Assembly: GCF_900105805.1 (NCBI RefSeq)
Contig: NZ_LT629788.1
Span: 3,782,001 to 3,846,000 of the forward strand
DNA length: 64,000 nt
Direction: 5' to 3'
DNA from: Pseudomonas moraviensis
GTDB taxonomy: Bacteria > Pseudomonadota > Gammaproteobacteria > Pseudomonadales > Pseudomonadaceae
Both the position numbers and the translations under genes were made by a program. Positions 24,179 through 33,314 of the stretch are shown here, piece by piece (position 1 is the first letter of the stretch; every line of letters begins with the position of its first letter). Under the pieces are notes generated by a model. The model was given only the letters and a program-made list of their open reading frames with translations, was not told where the DNA came from and ran no database searches.

Positions 24179-25090
24179 TTACACAGCCGCTACAGGGCGC
24201 ATGTAAGAGATCGGTGCGGTGCTGGCGTCTTCGAACGTCACCACTTCCCACGCATCTGTCTGCTCAATCAATTTGCGCAGCAGCTGGTTGTTCAGTGCAT
24301 GACCGGACTTGAAGCCTTTGAACTCACCAATCAGGCTGTTGCCCAGCAGGTACAGGTCGCCAATCGCATCGAGGATCTTGTGCTTGACGAATTCGTCTTC
24401 ATAACGAAGACCGTCTTCGTTCAACACGCCATCGGCGTCGACCACGATCGCGTTTTCCACGCTGCCGCCGAGTGCGAGGTTGTGCTTGCGCAGGTACTCG
24501 ATGTCACTCATGAAACCAAAGGTACGGGCGCGACTGACTTCTTTTACGAACGAAGTGCTGGAAAAGTCCACGCTTGCACTTTGGGTGCGGTCCCGGAATA
24601 CCGGGTGATCGAAATCGATCTCGAAGCTCACCTTGAAGCCTTCGAAAGGGACGAAAGTGGCGCGCTTGTCGCCGTCTTCCACTGTCACTTCACGCAGGAT
24701 GCGGATGAATTTCTTGGCGGCGTCCTGTTCTTCCAGGCCTGCCGATTGAATCAGGAATACGAAGGGTCCAGCGCTGCCATCCATGATCGGGACTTCGGAC
24801 GCGGAGAGCTCGACGTAGGCGTTATCGATGCCCAGGCCAGCCATGGCCGAGAGCAAGTGCTCTACCGTGTCCACTTTGACGTCGCCATTGATCAGCGTCG
24901 TCGACATAGTGGTTTCACCGACGTTTTCCGCGCGGGCAGGAATCTGCACCACAGGGTCGAGGTCAGCGCGACAAAACACAATGCCAGTGTCGACAGGCGC
25001 AGGCTTGAGGGTCAGGTAGACCTTCTCACCGGAGTGCAGGCCTACACCTGTGGCACGGATAATATTTTTCAGTGTGCGTTGTTTAATCAT
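24179..25090 (-). CDS. lpxC: UDP-3-O-acyl-N-acetylglucosamine deacetylase
   Basis: Zinc amidase of the committed step of lipid A synthesis, cytosolic. The 303-residue product has the metal ligands H78 (VEHLLSAMAGLG), H237 and D241 (VKHKILDAIGDL), the general base E77 and H264, matching the numbering of the P. aeruginosa enzyme. It lies 112 bp downstream of ftsZ at the end of the division cluster, probably with its own promoter in that gap. LpxC levels are usually set by proteolysis. The C-terminus here ends in YMRPVAAV. Confidence 0.98.
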   Translation of the reverse strand: MIKQRTLKNIIRATGVGLHSGEKVYLTLKPAPVDTGIVFCRADLDPVVQIPARAENVGETTMSTTLINGDVKVDTVEHLLSAMAGLGIDNAYVELSASEVPIMDGSAGPFVFLIQSAGLEEQDAAKKFIRILREVTVEDGDKRATFVPFEGFKVSFEIDFDHPVFRDRTQSASVDFSSTSFVKEVSRARTFGFMSDIEYLRKHNLALGGSVENAIVVDADGVLNEDGLRYEDEFVKHKILDAIGDLYLLGNSLIGEFKGFKSGHALNNQLLRKLIEQTDAWEVVTFEDASTAPISYMRPVAAV

Positions 25091-25142
25091 GGCTTGGGCC
25101 GCTTCAGCGCAAATTGCGAACTGGTATCAACAAAGGCTGGCG

Positions 25143-25148
25143 ATGATA
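25143..25148 (-). promoter_or_regulatory. Possible -10 element of an lpxC promoter
   Basis: TATCAT on the minus strand about 53 bp upstream of the lpxC ATG. The matching -35 region at 17-bp spacing (TGTTCA) is weak. An lpxC-specific promoter in this gap is plausible because of the 112-bp space after ftsZ. Confidence 0.35.
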
Positions 25149-25202
25149 GCAGACCATGCCTTTGCTGAACACCAATCACCTTCATAGCCCTGATACATTC
25201 CA

Positions 25203-26399
25203 TCAATCGGCCTGACGACGCAGGAATGCCGGAATGTCCAGGTAGTCCAGGTCATCCTGCGGATTCATCTTCGCGGCAGCCGCAGCACCGGCCTGAGCCT
25301 GGTTGCGCATGACGGTCGGACGGTCCAGATCACGGTAGTTCACCGCAGGCTGCTCCTGACGGGCCGGAGCCGGTTGTTGCACCTGAGCCGAAGCCATGGA
25401 GGTGTGAACGGTGTTGTCGATAACCTTCACAGGCTTCTCGATCTTCGCGCCCAGACCGGTGGCAACCACAGTCACGTGCAGCTCGTCGCGCATGTCCGGA
25501 TCGATAACGGTACCGACCTTGACCATCGCGTGCTCGGAAGCGAAGGCTTCGATGATCGAACCGACGTCGGAGTACTCACCCAGGGACAGGTCAGGACCGG
25601 CGGTGATGTTCACCAGAATGCCGCGCGCGCCTTGCAGGTTGACGTCTTCCAGCAGCGGGTTGCGGATTGCTGCCTCGGTGGCTTCACGTGCACGGTTCGG
25701 ACCGCTGGCGCAGCCAGTGCCCATCATCGCCATGCCCATTTCGCTCATCACGGTACGTACGTCGGCGAAGTCGACGTTGATCATGCCCGGACGCTTGATG
25801 ATGTCGGAGATACCGCGCACGGCACCGGCGAGTACATCGTCAGCCTTGGCGAAAGCCGACAGCAGGCTGGCGTCCTTGCCGAGGATGGTCAGCAGTTTTT
25901 CGTTCGGAATGGTGATCAGCGAGTCGACGCTTTCCGAGAGCATGCGGATGCCTTCGTCGGCGATCTGCATACGCTTGCGGCCTTCGAACGGGAACGGACG
26001 GGTCACGACCGCAACGGTCAGGATGCCCATTTCCTTGGCCACTTCAGCGATGATCGGCGCCGCACCGGTACCGGTACCGCCGCCCATGCCAGTGGTGATG
26101 AACACCATGTTGGTGCCGGCCAGCACTTCAGCGATGCGCTCGCGGTCTTCCAGAGCGGCTTGACGGCCGACTTCGGGATTGGCGCCAGCGCCCAGGCCTT
26201 TGGTCACGCCAGTGCCCAGTTGCAGGATGGTCCGCGCGCCGATGTTTTTCAGCGCTTGAGCATCGGTGTTGGCGCAGATGAACTCAACGCCTTCGATGTT
26301 GCTCTTGACCATGTGATTGACAGCGTTGCCGCCGCCACCGCCGACACCGATAACTTTGATTACCGGGCTTGCGGGGATGTTGTCTACGAGTTCGAACAT
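25203..26399 (-). CDS. ftsZ: Cell division GTPase FtsZ
   Basis: Tubulin homologue that forms the Z ring. The GTP signature GGGTGTG is at 106-112, and the catalytic T7 loop NVDFADVRTVM at 208-218 has D210 and D213. A flexible Gln/Ala/Pro-rich linker leads to the conserved tail DYLDIPAFLRRQAD, which binds FtsA and ZipA. The length is 398 residues. GGAGAGGG lies before the ATG. It follows ftsA by 67 bp. Confidence 0.99.
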   Translation of the reverse strand: MFELVDNIPASPVIKVIGVGGGGGNAVNHMVKSNIEGVEFICANTDAQALKNIGARTILQLGTGVTKGLGAGANPEVGRQAALEDRERIAEVLAGTNMVFITTGMGGGTGTGAAPIIAEVAKEMGILTVAVVTRPFPFEGRKRMQIADEGIRMLSESVDSLITIPNEKLLTILGKDASLLSAFAKADDVLAGAVRGISDIIKRPGMINVDFADVRTVMSEMGMAMMGTGCASGPNRAREATEAAIRNPLLEDVNLQGARGILVNITAGPDLSLGEYSDVGSIIEAFASEHAMVKVGTVIDPDMRDELHVTVVATGLGAKIEKPVKVIDNTVHTSMASAQVQQPAPARQEQPAVNYRDLDRPTVMRNQAQAGAAAAAKMNPQDDLDYLDIPAFLRRQAD

Positions 26400-26466
26400 T
26401 TTCCCTCTCCTTACATTCTCTAGTTTTTTCGCCTACTGCGGTTTGTAGCGGTGTTGCGGTAAAGCT

Positions 26467-27726
26467 TTAAAAATTGCCCTGAACCCACTTTTTCAAGCGG
26501 TCCAGCAGCGGCGCCTGAGGCTCTTCGCTGCTGTAGCTGTCGCGGCTGCCGATGCCGGAGAACGAAACTCCGTCGGACTGCTTTTGCAGGCCGTACATCA
26601 ACAAACCGACGCCAGTGGAATAAATCGGGTTGCGCACTACGTCATCCAGACCTTTCACGCCATGCGGCACCCCGAGGCGTACCGGCATGTGGAAGATTTC
26701 TTCGGCCAGTTCGGTCGCGCCTTCCATTTTCGAGGTACCGCCGGTGAGCACGATGCCCGCCGGGATCAGGTCTTCGTAGCCGCTGCGACGCAGCTCGGCC
26801 TGGATCAGGGTGAACAGTTCGTCGTAGCGCGGCTCGACCACTTCGGCCAGGGCCTGACGCGACAGTTCGCGCGGTGGACGGTCGCCGACGCTCGGCACCT
26901 TGATGGTTTCGCCGGCACCGGCCAGTTTCGCCAGGGCGCAGGCATAGCGGATCTTGATTTCTTCGGCGTACTGGGTCGGGGTGCGCAACGCCATGGCGAT
27001 GTCGTTGGTCACCTGATCACCGGCAATCGGAATCACCGCGGTGTGACGGATCGCGCCTTCGGTGAAGATCGCGATGTCAGTGGTGCCGCCGCCGATGTCG
27101 ACCAGGCACACGCCCAGTTCTTTCTCGTCATCGGTCAGCACCGAGTAGGCCGAGGCCAGTTGCTCGAGGATGATGTCGTCGATTTCCAGACCGCAGCGAC
27201 GTACGCATTTTTCAATGTTCTGTGCGGCGTTGACGGCGCAGGTGACCACGTGAACCTTGGCTTCCAGGCGCACGCCGGACATGCCCAGCGGCTCGCGCAC
27301 GCCTTCCTGGTTATCGATCACGTAATCCTGCGGCAGGGTGTGCAGCACGCGCTGGTCAGCCGGAATCGCCACGGCCTGGGCTGCGTCGAGCACACGCTCA
27401 AGGTCGGCCGAGCTGACTTCGCGATCACGGATCGCGACGATGCCGTGGGAGTTCAGGCTGCGAATGTGATTGCCGGCCACGCCGACGAAAGCCGAGTGAA
27501 TGCGGCAGCCGGCCATCAGTTGGGCTTCTTCGATCGCACGCTGGATCGACTGCACGGTGGATTCGATGTTGACCACCACGCCCTTCTTCAGGCCGCGGGA
27601 CGGATGTGTGCCGATCCCGACGATTTCCAGCTGGCCGTCGTCCGCGACCTCGCCTACCAGCGCCACCACTTTGGAGGTGCCGATATCCAGACCGACGATC
27701 ATTTTGCCGCTTTGCACGTTTGCCAT
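26467..27726 (-). CDS. ftsA: Cell division protein FtsA
   Basis: Actin-like ATPase that tethers FtsZ to the membrane and recruits later division proteins. The 419-residue protein has the actin-fold phosphate loops (IVGLDIGTSKVVALV near the start, LVDIGGGTTDIAIF in the middle and GIVLTGGTSKMEGA late). It ends with an amphipathic membrane-targeting helix (LLDRLKKWVQGNF). It lies between ftsQ and ftsZ, 15 bp after ftsQ. Confidence 0.98.
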   Translation of the reverse strand: MANVQSGKMIVGLDIGTSKVVALVGEVADDGQLEIVGIGTHPSRGLKKGVVVNIESTVQSIQRAIEEAQLMAGCRIHSAFVGVAGNHIRSLNSHGIVAIRDREVSSADLERVLDAAQAVAIPADQRVLHTLPQDYVIDNQEGVREPLGMSGVRLEAKVHVVTCAVNAAQNIEKCVRRCGLEIDDIILEQLASAYSVLTDDEKELGVCLVDIGGGTTDIAIFTEGAIRHTAVIPIAGDQVTNDIAMALRTPTQYAEEIKIRYACALAKLAGAGETIKVPSVGDRPPRELSRQALAEVVEPRYDELFTLIQAELRRSGYEDLIPAGIVLTGGTSKMEGATELAEEIFHMPVRLGVPHGVKGLDDVVRNPIYSTGVGLLMYGLQKQSDGVSFSGIGSRDSYSSEEPQAPLLDRLKKWVQGNF

Positions 27727-27741
27727 GGGTCCTGCCTCTTC

Positions 27742-28608
27742 TTAATTCTTTGCGACAGCGGGTTGGGCTGTCGTCGGCGCTACGGGTTCCCGCCAGCCAA
27801 CAGCAAGGCCGTTGGCGTAGCGCAGATCGATGCGCGCAATGTTCGTAATCTGCTCTTTCAGCGTCTTGTCATAGATGGCGATGAAGCGGCGCATCTTTTC
27901 CACCAGGTTGCCGCGTCCCAGCAGCAACTCGATGCCGGGGCCGGAACTGCCGGCACCGGTGGTCAGGAACCAGCTGCCGCGTTCACGCAATTCCAGGCGT
28001 GCAATCGAAAAACCCAGCGGGCGCAGCATCTGGCTCAACACCTGATACTGCTGCATCACCTGCTGCTGAGCCCGTTGTGGGCCGAACAGCTGCGGCAGGT
28101 GTTCGTAGTTCGCCAGTTCCTTGGGCGTGAACGCCTGGCCCTGGTTGTTGAGCAGCGACTCGTCGCCCCAGCGCGCCACCGGCAATTGTTCTTCGAGGCG
28201 GATCACCACCTGGTCCGGCCATACCCGGCGCACTTCGGCGTGGGCGATCCACGGCATCTGTTCCAGCTCGGTACGCATACCGGCGAGGTCGATGGTGAAG
28301 AAGCTCGACGCCACGAACGGTGCGATCCGCTGCTGCACCGCCTGCTGGCTGATGTAACTCAAGTCGCCCTGCACCGCGATCTTGCTGATCGGCCGGTCGG
28401 CATACGGCAGCAAACGCTGCGCACCTTCGTAGGTGCCAAAGCCCAGTGCCACCAGCAGCACCGGCCAGAACAGGCTTTTCAGAAAGCTGAAATTGGCTTT
28501 CGGCAGGCGCGCGGACATCGGCTCTTTCGCCACCATTCGGCTGGCACCCCGCGGCACCGGCTTGCGGCCGGGTGCGGGTGGCTGATGTCTGAGATGAGCG
28601 CCTTGCAT
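27742..28608 (-). CDS. ftsQ: Cell division protein FtsQ
   Basis: Bitopic division protein that links FtsA/Z to FtsB/L and FtsW/I. A basic Pro-rich cytoplasmic tail is followed by one membrane helix (about residues 50-68), a POTRA domain (ISKIAVQGDLSYISQQAVQQ) and a beta domain. I chose the ATG at 28608, which has GAGG upstream and lies 4 bp after the ddl stop. An in-frame start at 28647 would overlap ddl and adds nothing recognisable. The product is 288 residues. Confidence 0.95.
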   Translation of the reverse strand: MQGAHLRHQPPAPGRKPVPRGASRMVAKEPMSARLPKANFSFLKSLFWPVLLVALGFGTYEGAQRLLPYADRPISKIAVQGDLSYISQQAVQQRIAPFVASSFFTIDLAGMRTELEQMPWIAHAEVRRVWPDQVVIRLEEQLPVARWGDESLLNNQGQAFTPKELANYEHLPQLFGPQRAQQQVMQQYQVLSQMLRPLGFSIARLELRERGSWFLTTGAGSSGPGIELLLGRGNLVEKMRRFIAIYDKTLKEQITNIARIDLRYANGLAVGWREPVAPTTAQPAVAKN

Positions 28609-28612
28609 GGTC

Positions 28613-29587
28613 TTAACCTCGCGCCTCTGTTGCGCCTGCGTCTTCAACGCTGGCGGCCAGAATGGCCAGAACCAGTTGCTGGAAATCCAGACCGGCAGCC
28701 CGCGCCGCCATCGGCACCAGGCTGTGATCGGTCATGCCCGGTGCGGTATTGACTTCAAGGAACCAGAACTGCCCGTCGGCGTCCTGCATTACGTCCGCCC
28801 GGCCCCAACCGGCGATACCCAGCGCCTCACAGGCCTTGGCCGTGAGTCCCATGAGTTCCTGTTCCTTGGCCGCGTCCAGTCCGCACGGAATGCGGTACTG
28901 GGTATCGTTGGCGATGTACTTGGCGTCGTAGTCGTAAAATGTGTGCGGTGTACCCAGGGCGATAGGAGGCAACACCTGGTCACGCAGGGTGGCGATGGTG
29001 AACTCCGGACCTTGAATCCATTGCTCGACCAACACTTGCGAATCGTAGGTACTGGCCGCTTTCCATGCGTCGATCAACTCGGACGCAGAATTCACTTTGG
29101 CCATCCCGATACTTGAACCTTCATGCGCCGGTTTGACGATCAAAGGCAAGCCCAGTTCCGTCGCTGCCGAAATACAATCGGCTTCGCTGCACAGCACGGC
29201 GTGACGCGGCGTCGGAATCCCGAGGCTGTGCCAGACCTGCTTGGTGCGCAGCTTGTCCATCGCCAGTGCGGAAGCAAGAATGCCGCTGCCGGTGTACGGG
29301 ATGCCGGCGCACTCGAGCAGGCCCTGCATGCTGCCGTCTTCACCGCCGCGACCGTGGAGAATGATGAACGCGCGGTCGATCTTTTCGCTGAGCAGACGCT
29401 GCAGGAAGTCTTCGCCCACATCGATACCGAACGCATCCACGCCAGCGCTTTGCAGCGCCTCGAGCACGGCGTTACCGGATTTCAGCGACACCTCACGCTC
29501 GGCACTCAGGCCGCCGAAGAGCACGGCGACGCGGCCGAAGTCTTTTGGCGCGATCGTGGAAAACAGCTTGGCGTAGGCAGCAGTCAT
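28613..29587 (-). CDS. ddl: D-alanine--D-alanine ligase
   Basis: ATP-grasp ligase that makes D-Ala-D-Ala for the peptidoglycan stem. The 324-residue product shows the N-terminal GGLSAEREVSLKSG motif, the ATP-grasp core (LPLIVKPAHEGSSIGM) and the metal-binding end (FWFLEVNTAPGMTDHS). Its ATG overlaps the murC stop codon (ATGA). Position between murC and ftsQ matches ddlB of the dcw cluster. Pseudomonads usually have a second ddl elsewhere. Confidence 0.97.
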   Translation of the reverse strand: MTAAYAKLFSTIAPKDFGRVAVLFGGLSAEREVSLKSGNAVLEALQSAGVDAFGIDVGEDFLQRLLSEKIDRAFIILHGRGGEDGSMQGLLECAGIPYTGSGILASALAMDKLRTKQVWHSLGIPTPRHAVLCSEADCISAATELGLPLIVKPAHEGSSIGMAKVNSASELIDAWKAASTYDSQVLVEQWIQGPEFTIATLRDQVLPPIALGTPHTFYDYDAKYIANDTQYRIPCGLDAAKEQELMGLTAKACEALGIAGWGRADVMQDADGQFWFLEVNTAPGMTDHSLVPMAARAAGLDFQQLVLAILAASVEDAGATEARG

Positions 29588-31044
29588 TTCAACTTCCCCT
29601 CGACCGACGCCGCCACGGCGCCGGCGAACAACTCACTTTTCAACAGTTTCGGTGCGAGACCGCCGATATCACCGGCGCCCTGGCACAACAGAATGTCGCC
29701 GGCACGCAGCAGCGGCTTGACCAGCGGCGCCAGATCGACACCACGCTCGATGTAGATCGGGTCGAGCTGACCGCGCTGGCGGATGCTGTTGCACAGTTTG
29801 CGGCTGTCGGCGCCCGGGATCGGCTCTTCGCCGGCCGGATAGACTTCCATCAGCAGCAGCACGTTGGCATCGGCCAGCACATTGACGAAGTCGTCGTACA
29901 GATCGCGGGTGCGGCTGTAACGGTGTGGCTGGTAGACCATCACCAGACGACGCTCCGGCCAGCCACCGCGCACGGCTTTGATCACGGCAGCGACTTCGGT
30001 CGGGTGATGACCGTAGTCGTCGACCAGCATCACGTTGCCGCCGTCCACCGGCAGTTCGCCGTAGACCTGGAAGCGCCGACCGACACCCTGGAAGCCTGAC
30101 AGGCCCTGGACAATCGCTTCATCGCTGACGCCTTCGTCGGTGGCGATGCAGATGGTCGCCAGCGAGTTGAGCACGTTGTGGTTGCCGGGCATGTTCACCG
30201 ACACGTCGAGCGGCTCGCGATCCGGGCGCAGCACGGTAAAGAAGGTCTGCATGCCCTGCTGACGCACATTGATTGCGCGCACATCGGCGTCTTCGCTGAA
30301 GCCATAGGTCACGGTCGGACGTTTCACCAGCGGCAGGATCTCCCGCACCACTGGATCGTCCAGGCACATCACCGCCAAACCGTAGAACGGCAGGTTGTGC
30401 AGGAATTCGACGAAGGTTTTCTTCAGTTTGTTGAAGTCACCGTCGTAGGTCGCCATGTGGTCGGCGTCGATATTGGTGACCACGGCCACCAGCGGCTGCA
30501 GATGCAGGAAACTCGCATCGCTTTCGTCGGCTTCGGCGATCAGGTAACGGCTGGTGCCCAGCTGAGCGTTGGTGCCCGCTGCATTCAGACGACCACCGAT
30601 CACGAACGTCGGATCCAGACCACCGGCCGCGAACACCGAAGCGATCAGGCTGGTGGTGGTGGTTTTGCCGTGGGTACCGGCGACGGCGATGCCGTGGCGA
30701 TAGCGCATCAGCTCGGCGAGCATTTCTGCGCGCGGTACCACTGGAATGCGGCGCTCAAGGGCGGTCGCGACTTCCGGGTTGGACGTGTTCACTGCGCTCG
30801 ACACCACCAGCACGTCGGCGGTAGCGGCGTTCTCGGCACGGTGACCGATGAAGATCTGCGCGCCGAAGGTTTCCAGGCGCTCGGTGACCGGCGACGCTTT
30901 CAGGTCGGAACCGGAGACTTGATAGCCCAGGTTCAACAACACTTCAGCGATACCGCACATGCCCACGCCGCCGATGCCGACGAAGTGGATGCGCCGGATG
31001 CGGCGCATTTCCGGTTGTGGCATGGCTTTCTGATTCTCAACCAT
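29584..31044 (-). CDS. murC: UDP-N-acetylmuramate--L-alanine ligase
   Basis: First Mur ligase, adding L-Ala to UDP-MurNAc in the cytosol. The Rossmann-like entry (IHFVGIGGVGMCGIAEVL), the ATP loop GTHGKTTTTSLI near residue 123 and the UDP and substrate motifs (EADESDASFLHL, HHPTEVAA) are present. I chose the ATG at 31044, which overlaps the murG stop by 8 bp. A further in-frame start at 31086 would lie inside murG. The product is 486 residues. Confidence 0.97.
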   Translation of the reverse strand: MVENQKAMPQPEMRRIRRIHFVGIGGVGMCGIAEVLLNLGYQVSGSDLKASPVTERLETFGAQIFIGHRAENAATADVLVVSSAVNTSNPEVATALERRIPVVPRAEMLAELMRYRHGIAVAGTHGKTTTTSLIASVFAAGGLDPTFVIGGRLNAAGTNAQLGTSRYLIAEADESDASFLHLQPLVAVVTNIDADHMATYDGDFNKLKKTFVEFLHNLPFYGLAVMCLDDPVVREILPLVKRPTVTYGFSEDADVRAINVRQQGMQTFFTVLRPDREPLDVSVNMPGNHNVLNSLATICIATDEGVSDEAIVQGLSGFQGVGRRFQVYGELPVDGGNVMLVDDYGHHPTEVAAVIKAVRGGWPERRLVMVYQPHRYSRTRDLYDDFVNVLADANVLLLMEVYPAGEEPIPGADSRKLCNSIRQRGQLDPIYIERGVDLAPLVKPLLRAGDILLCQGAGDIGGLAPKLLKSELFAGAVAASVEGKLK

Positions 31045-32107
31045 GGGCCACCTCCAGACAGGTATCGACCACGCTACGGGTGGCATCGGGTTTGGCCAGT
31101 CGGCGGGCCGCTTGGGCCATTGCTTCGAGTCGTTGCGGTTGCATCAAGACCTCTGTCAGGCGCGCGGCAAGATCCGCGGCACCAGTCGTTCTTTGCGGCA
31201 TCAGGAAGGCAGCGCCTTCGCGGGCCAAATAATCGGCGTTGCGGGTCTGGTGATCGTCGATCGCGTGGGGCAAAGGCACCAGCATCGAGGGCAGACCGGC
31301 GGCCGCCAGCTCACTGATGGTCAGCGCGCCGGCGCGGCACACCACCAGGTCAGCCCAGCCATAGGCCTGGGCCATGTCTTTGATGAACGGCTGCACCTGC
31401 GCGTCCACGCCCGCGGCGCGGTAACGCTCGGCAGTCACTTCATCGTGATTTTTGCCGGCCTGATGGAACACTTCCGGGCGCAGGTCGGCAGCGACTTGGG
31501 CCAGGGCTTCAGGCAGCAATTTGTTCAACGGTTCTGCGCCCAGGCTGCCGCCAAGGATCAGCAAACGCGCTCTGCGCCCGGCCAGCGCCGGTCGCGATGT
31601 CTCGAGGAACAGCTCGCTGCGCACCGGATTACCGGTGGTACGGCGGCTGTCCGACAGAGTAAAGGTGTCGGGGAACGCTTCACACACTCGGGCGGCGAAC
31701 GGCACCAGCAACCGATTGGCGGTGCCGGCGACAGCGTTCTGCTCATGAACGATCACCGGCACGCCAGCCAGTTTCGCGGCAAGGCCACCAGGGCCAGTCA
31801 CATAACCGCCGAAACCGACGACGCATACGGGTTTCAAGCGGCGCATGATCGCCCGCGCCTGCCACACCGATTTCAGCAGCATCAACGGCGCCTTGAGCAG
31901 CGACAGCTTGCCCTTGCCGCGCAGACCGCTGGCGTTGATCCGGTGCAGTTCAAGCCCTGCCGCCGGGACCAGTTCGTTTTCGATGCCGCGTGGTGTGCCG
32001 AGCCAGTGCACGGTATAGCCGCGCGCCTGAAACTCGCGGGCACAGGCCAGCGCCGGGAACACGTGGCCGCCGGTACCGCCGGCCATGATCAATACGTTAG
32101 CGCCCAT
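31037..32107 (-). CDS. murG: Lipid II synthase (GlcNAc transferase) MurG
   Basis: GT28 glycosyltransferase that adds GlcNAc to lipid I at the inner face of the membrane. The 356-residue protein has the N-terminal G-loop GGTGGHVFPALA, a second G-loop (LILGGSLGAEPLN) and the nucleotide-sugar site (CRAGALTISELAAAGLP). It overlaps ftsW by 11 bp and murC by 8 bp, so expression of the three genes is tightly linked. Confidence 0.98.
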   Translation of the reverse strand: MGANVLIMAGGTGGHVFPALACAREFQARGYTVHWLGTPRGIENELVPAAGLELHRINASGLRGKGKLSLLKAPLMLLKSVWQARAIMRRLKPVCVVGFGGYVTGPGGLAAKLAGVPVIVHEQNAVAGTANRLLVPFAARVCEAFPDTFTLSDSRRTTGNPVRSELFLETSRPALAGRRARLLILGGSLGAEPLNKLLPEALAQVAADLRPEVFHQAGKNHDEVTAERYRAAGVDAQVQPFIKDMAQAYGWADLVVCRAGALTISELAAAGLPSMLVPLPHAIDDHQTRNADYLAREGAAFLMPQRTTGAADLAARLTEVLMQPQRLEAMAQAARRLAKPDATRSVVDTCLEVAHG

Positions 32108-33314
32108 GAGTCGGCTCCTCGGCGAAGTCGCTCTCCTGGAATTCCATCTCTTCGCTGCCCAGGTGGGTTCGACTCTCCCACTCGATGCGCAGCAACAGGC
32201 CCAGACAGGCGCAGCAGATCACCAGCGAGCTGCCGCCGTAACTGAGGAACGGCAAGGTCAGGCCCTTGGTGGGCAGCAGGCCGACGTTCACCCCGATGTT
32301 GATCAGGAACTGACCGATCCACAGGAACGACAAGCCGTACGCCACATAAGCGGCGAAGAACTGTTTGGCTTTCTCCGCCCACAGGCCGATGTACATGCCG
32401 CGAATACACACGAACACGAACAGCGCGACAGTGCACAGCGAACCGACCGCACCGAGCTCTTCGGCGAGGACCGAGAACACGAAGTCGGTGTGCGCTTCCG
32501 GCAGGTAGAACTGCTTCTGCACACTGTTGCCCAGGCCGACGCCCAGCCACTCGCCGCGACCGAAGGCGATCAAGGCTTGCGACAGTTGATAACCGGCGCC
32601 GAACTGGTCGGCCCACGGGTCGGCGAAGTTGGTCAGACGCGCCATTCGATAGGGCTGCATCTGGATCAGCAACACCACTGCGCCGACCGCCAGCACCACC
32701 ATTAGCGAGAAACGGAACAGTCCGACCCCGCCAAGAAACAGCATCGCCGCCGCCGCGCCCATCATTACCACGGTGGCACCGAAGTCCGGCTCCATGAGCA
32801 ACAGACCGGCCATCGGCAGCAGGACAATGAACGGCTTGAAGAAGCCCATCCAGCTCTCGCGCACTTCTTTCTGCCGGCGCACCAGATAGCCGGCGAGGTA
32901 GATCACCACGAACACCTTGGCGATTTCCGACGGCTGCACGTTGAAGAAGCTGAAACCGATCCAGCGCATCGAACCGTTCACTTCTCGTCCGATGCCGGGG
33001 ATGATCACCATCACCAGCAGGCCGAACGCACCGATCAGCATCATCCAGCCGAGGCGCTGCCAGGTGGCGATCGGGATCATCATGGTGACGATGCACGCGC
33101 CCAGACCCAGCACCACATAAATAAGGTGGCGAATCATGTAATACAGCGGACTGCCCGACTGCGCCGCCGCCACTTCGGTGGACGCCGAGGCAATCATGAT
33201 CAGGCCCAGGCCGAGCAGCGCCAGGCACCCGGCGAGCATCGGGAAATCGAGGTCGATGCCACGCCCGGTGATCAGCGGCGACGGGTACGGCTTGATGATG
33301 TTTCTCAGGTTCAT
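32097..33314 (-). CDS. ftsW: Peptidoglycan glycosyltransferase FtsW
   Basis: SEDS-family septal peptidoglycan polymerase that works with FtsI. The 405-residue, roughly ten-helix membrane protein has the SEDS signature near the catalytic loop (SVLAEELGAVGSL) and the family stretch LPFLSYGGSSLVI with a terminal helix. The cytoplasmic tail is acidic. The ATG overlaps the murD stop codon (ATGA). Confidence 0.97.
   Translation of the reverse strand: MNLRNIIKPYPSPLITGRGIDLDFPMLAGCLALLGLGLIMIASASTEVAAAQSGSPLYYMIRHLIYVVLGLGACIVTMMIPIATWQRLGWMMLIGAFGLLVMVIIPGIGREVNGSMRWIGFSFFNVQPSEIAKVFVVIYLAGYLVRRQKEVRESWMGFFKPFIVLLPMAGLLLMEPDFGATVVMMGAAAAMLFLGGVGLFRFSLMVVLAVGAVVLLIQMQPYRMARLTNFADPWADQFGAGYQLSQALIAFGRGEWLGVGLGNSVQKQFYLPEAHTDFVFSVLAEELGAVGSLCTVALFVFVCIRGMYIGLWAEKAKQFFAAYVAYGLSFLWIGQFLINIGVNVGLLPTKGLTLPFLSYGGSSLVICCACLGLLLRIEWESRTHLGSEEMEFQESDFAEEPTHGR

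Noticed and set aside
26584..28752. Long plus-strand open frame over ftsA and ftsQ
   Set aside because: Antisense shadow of the division genes with low-complexity His/Gln/Arg composition and no ribosome-binding site.
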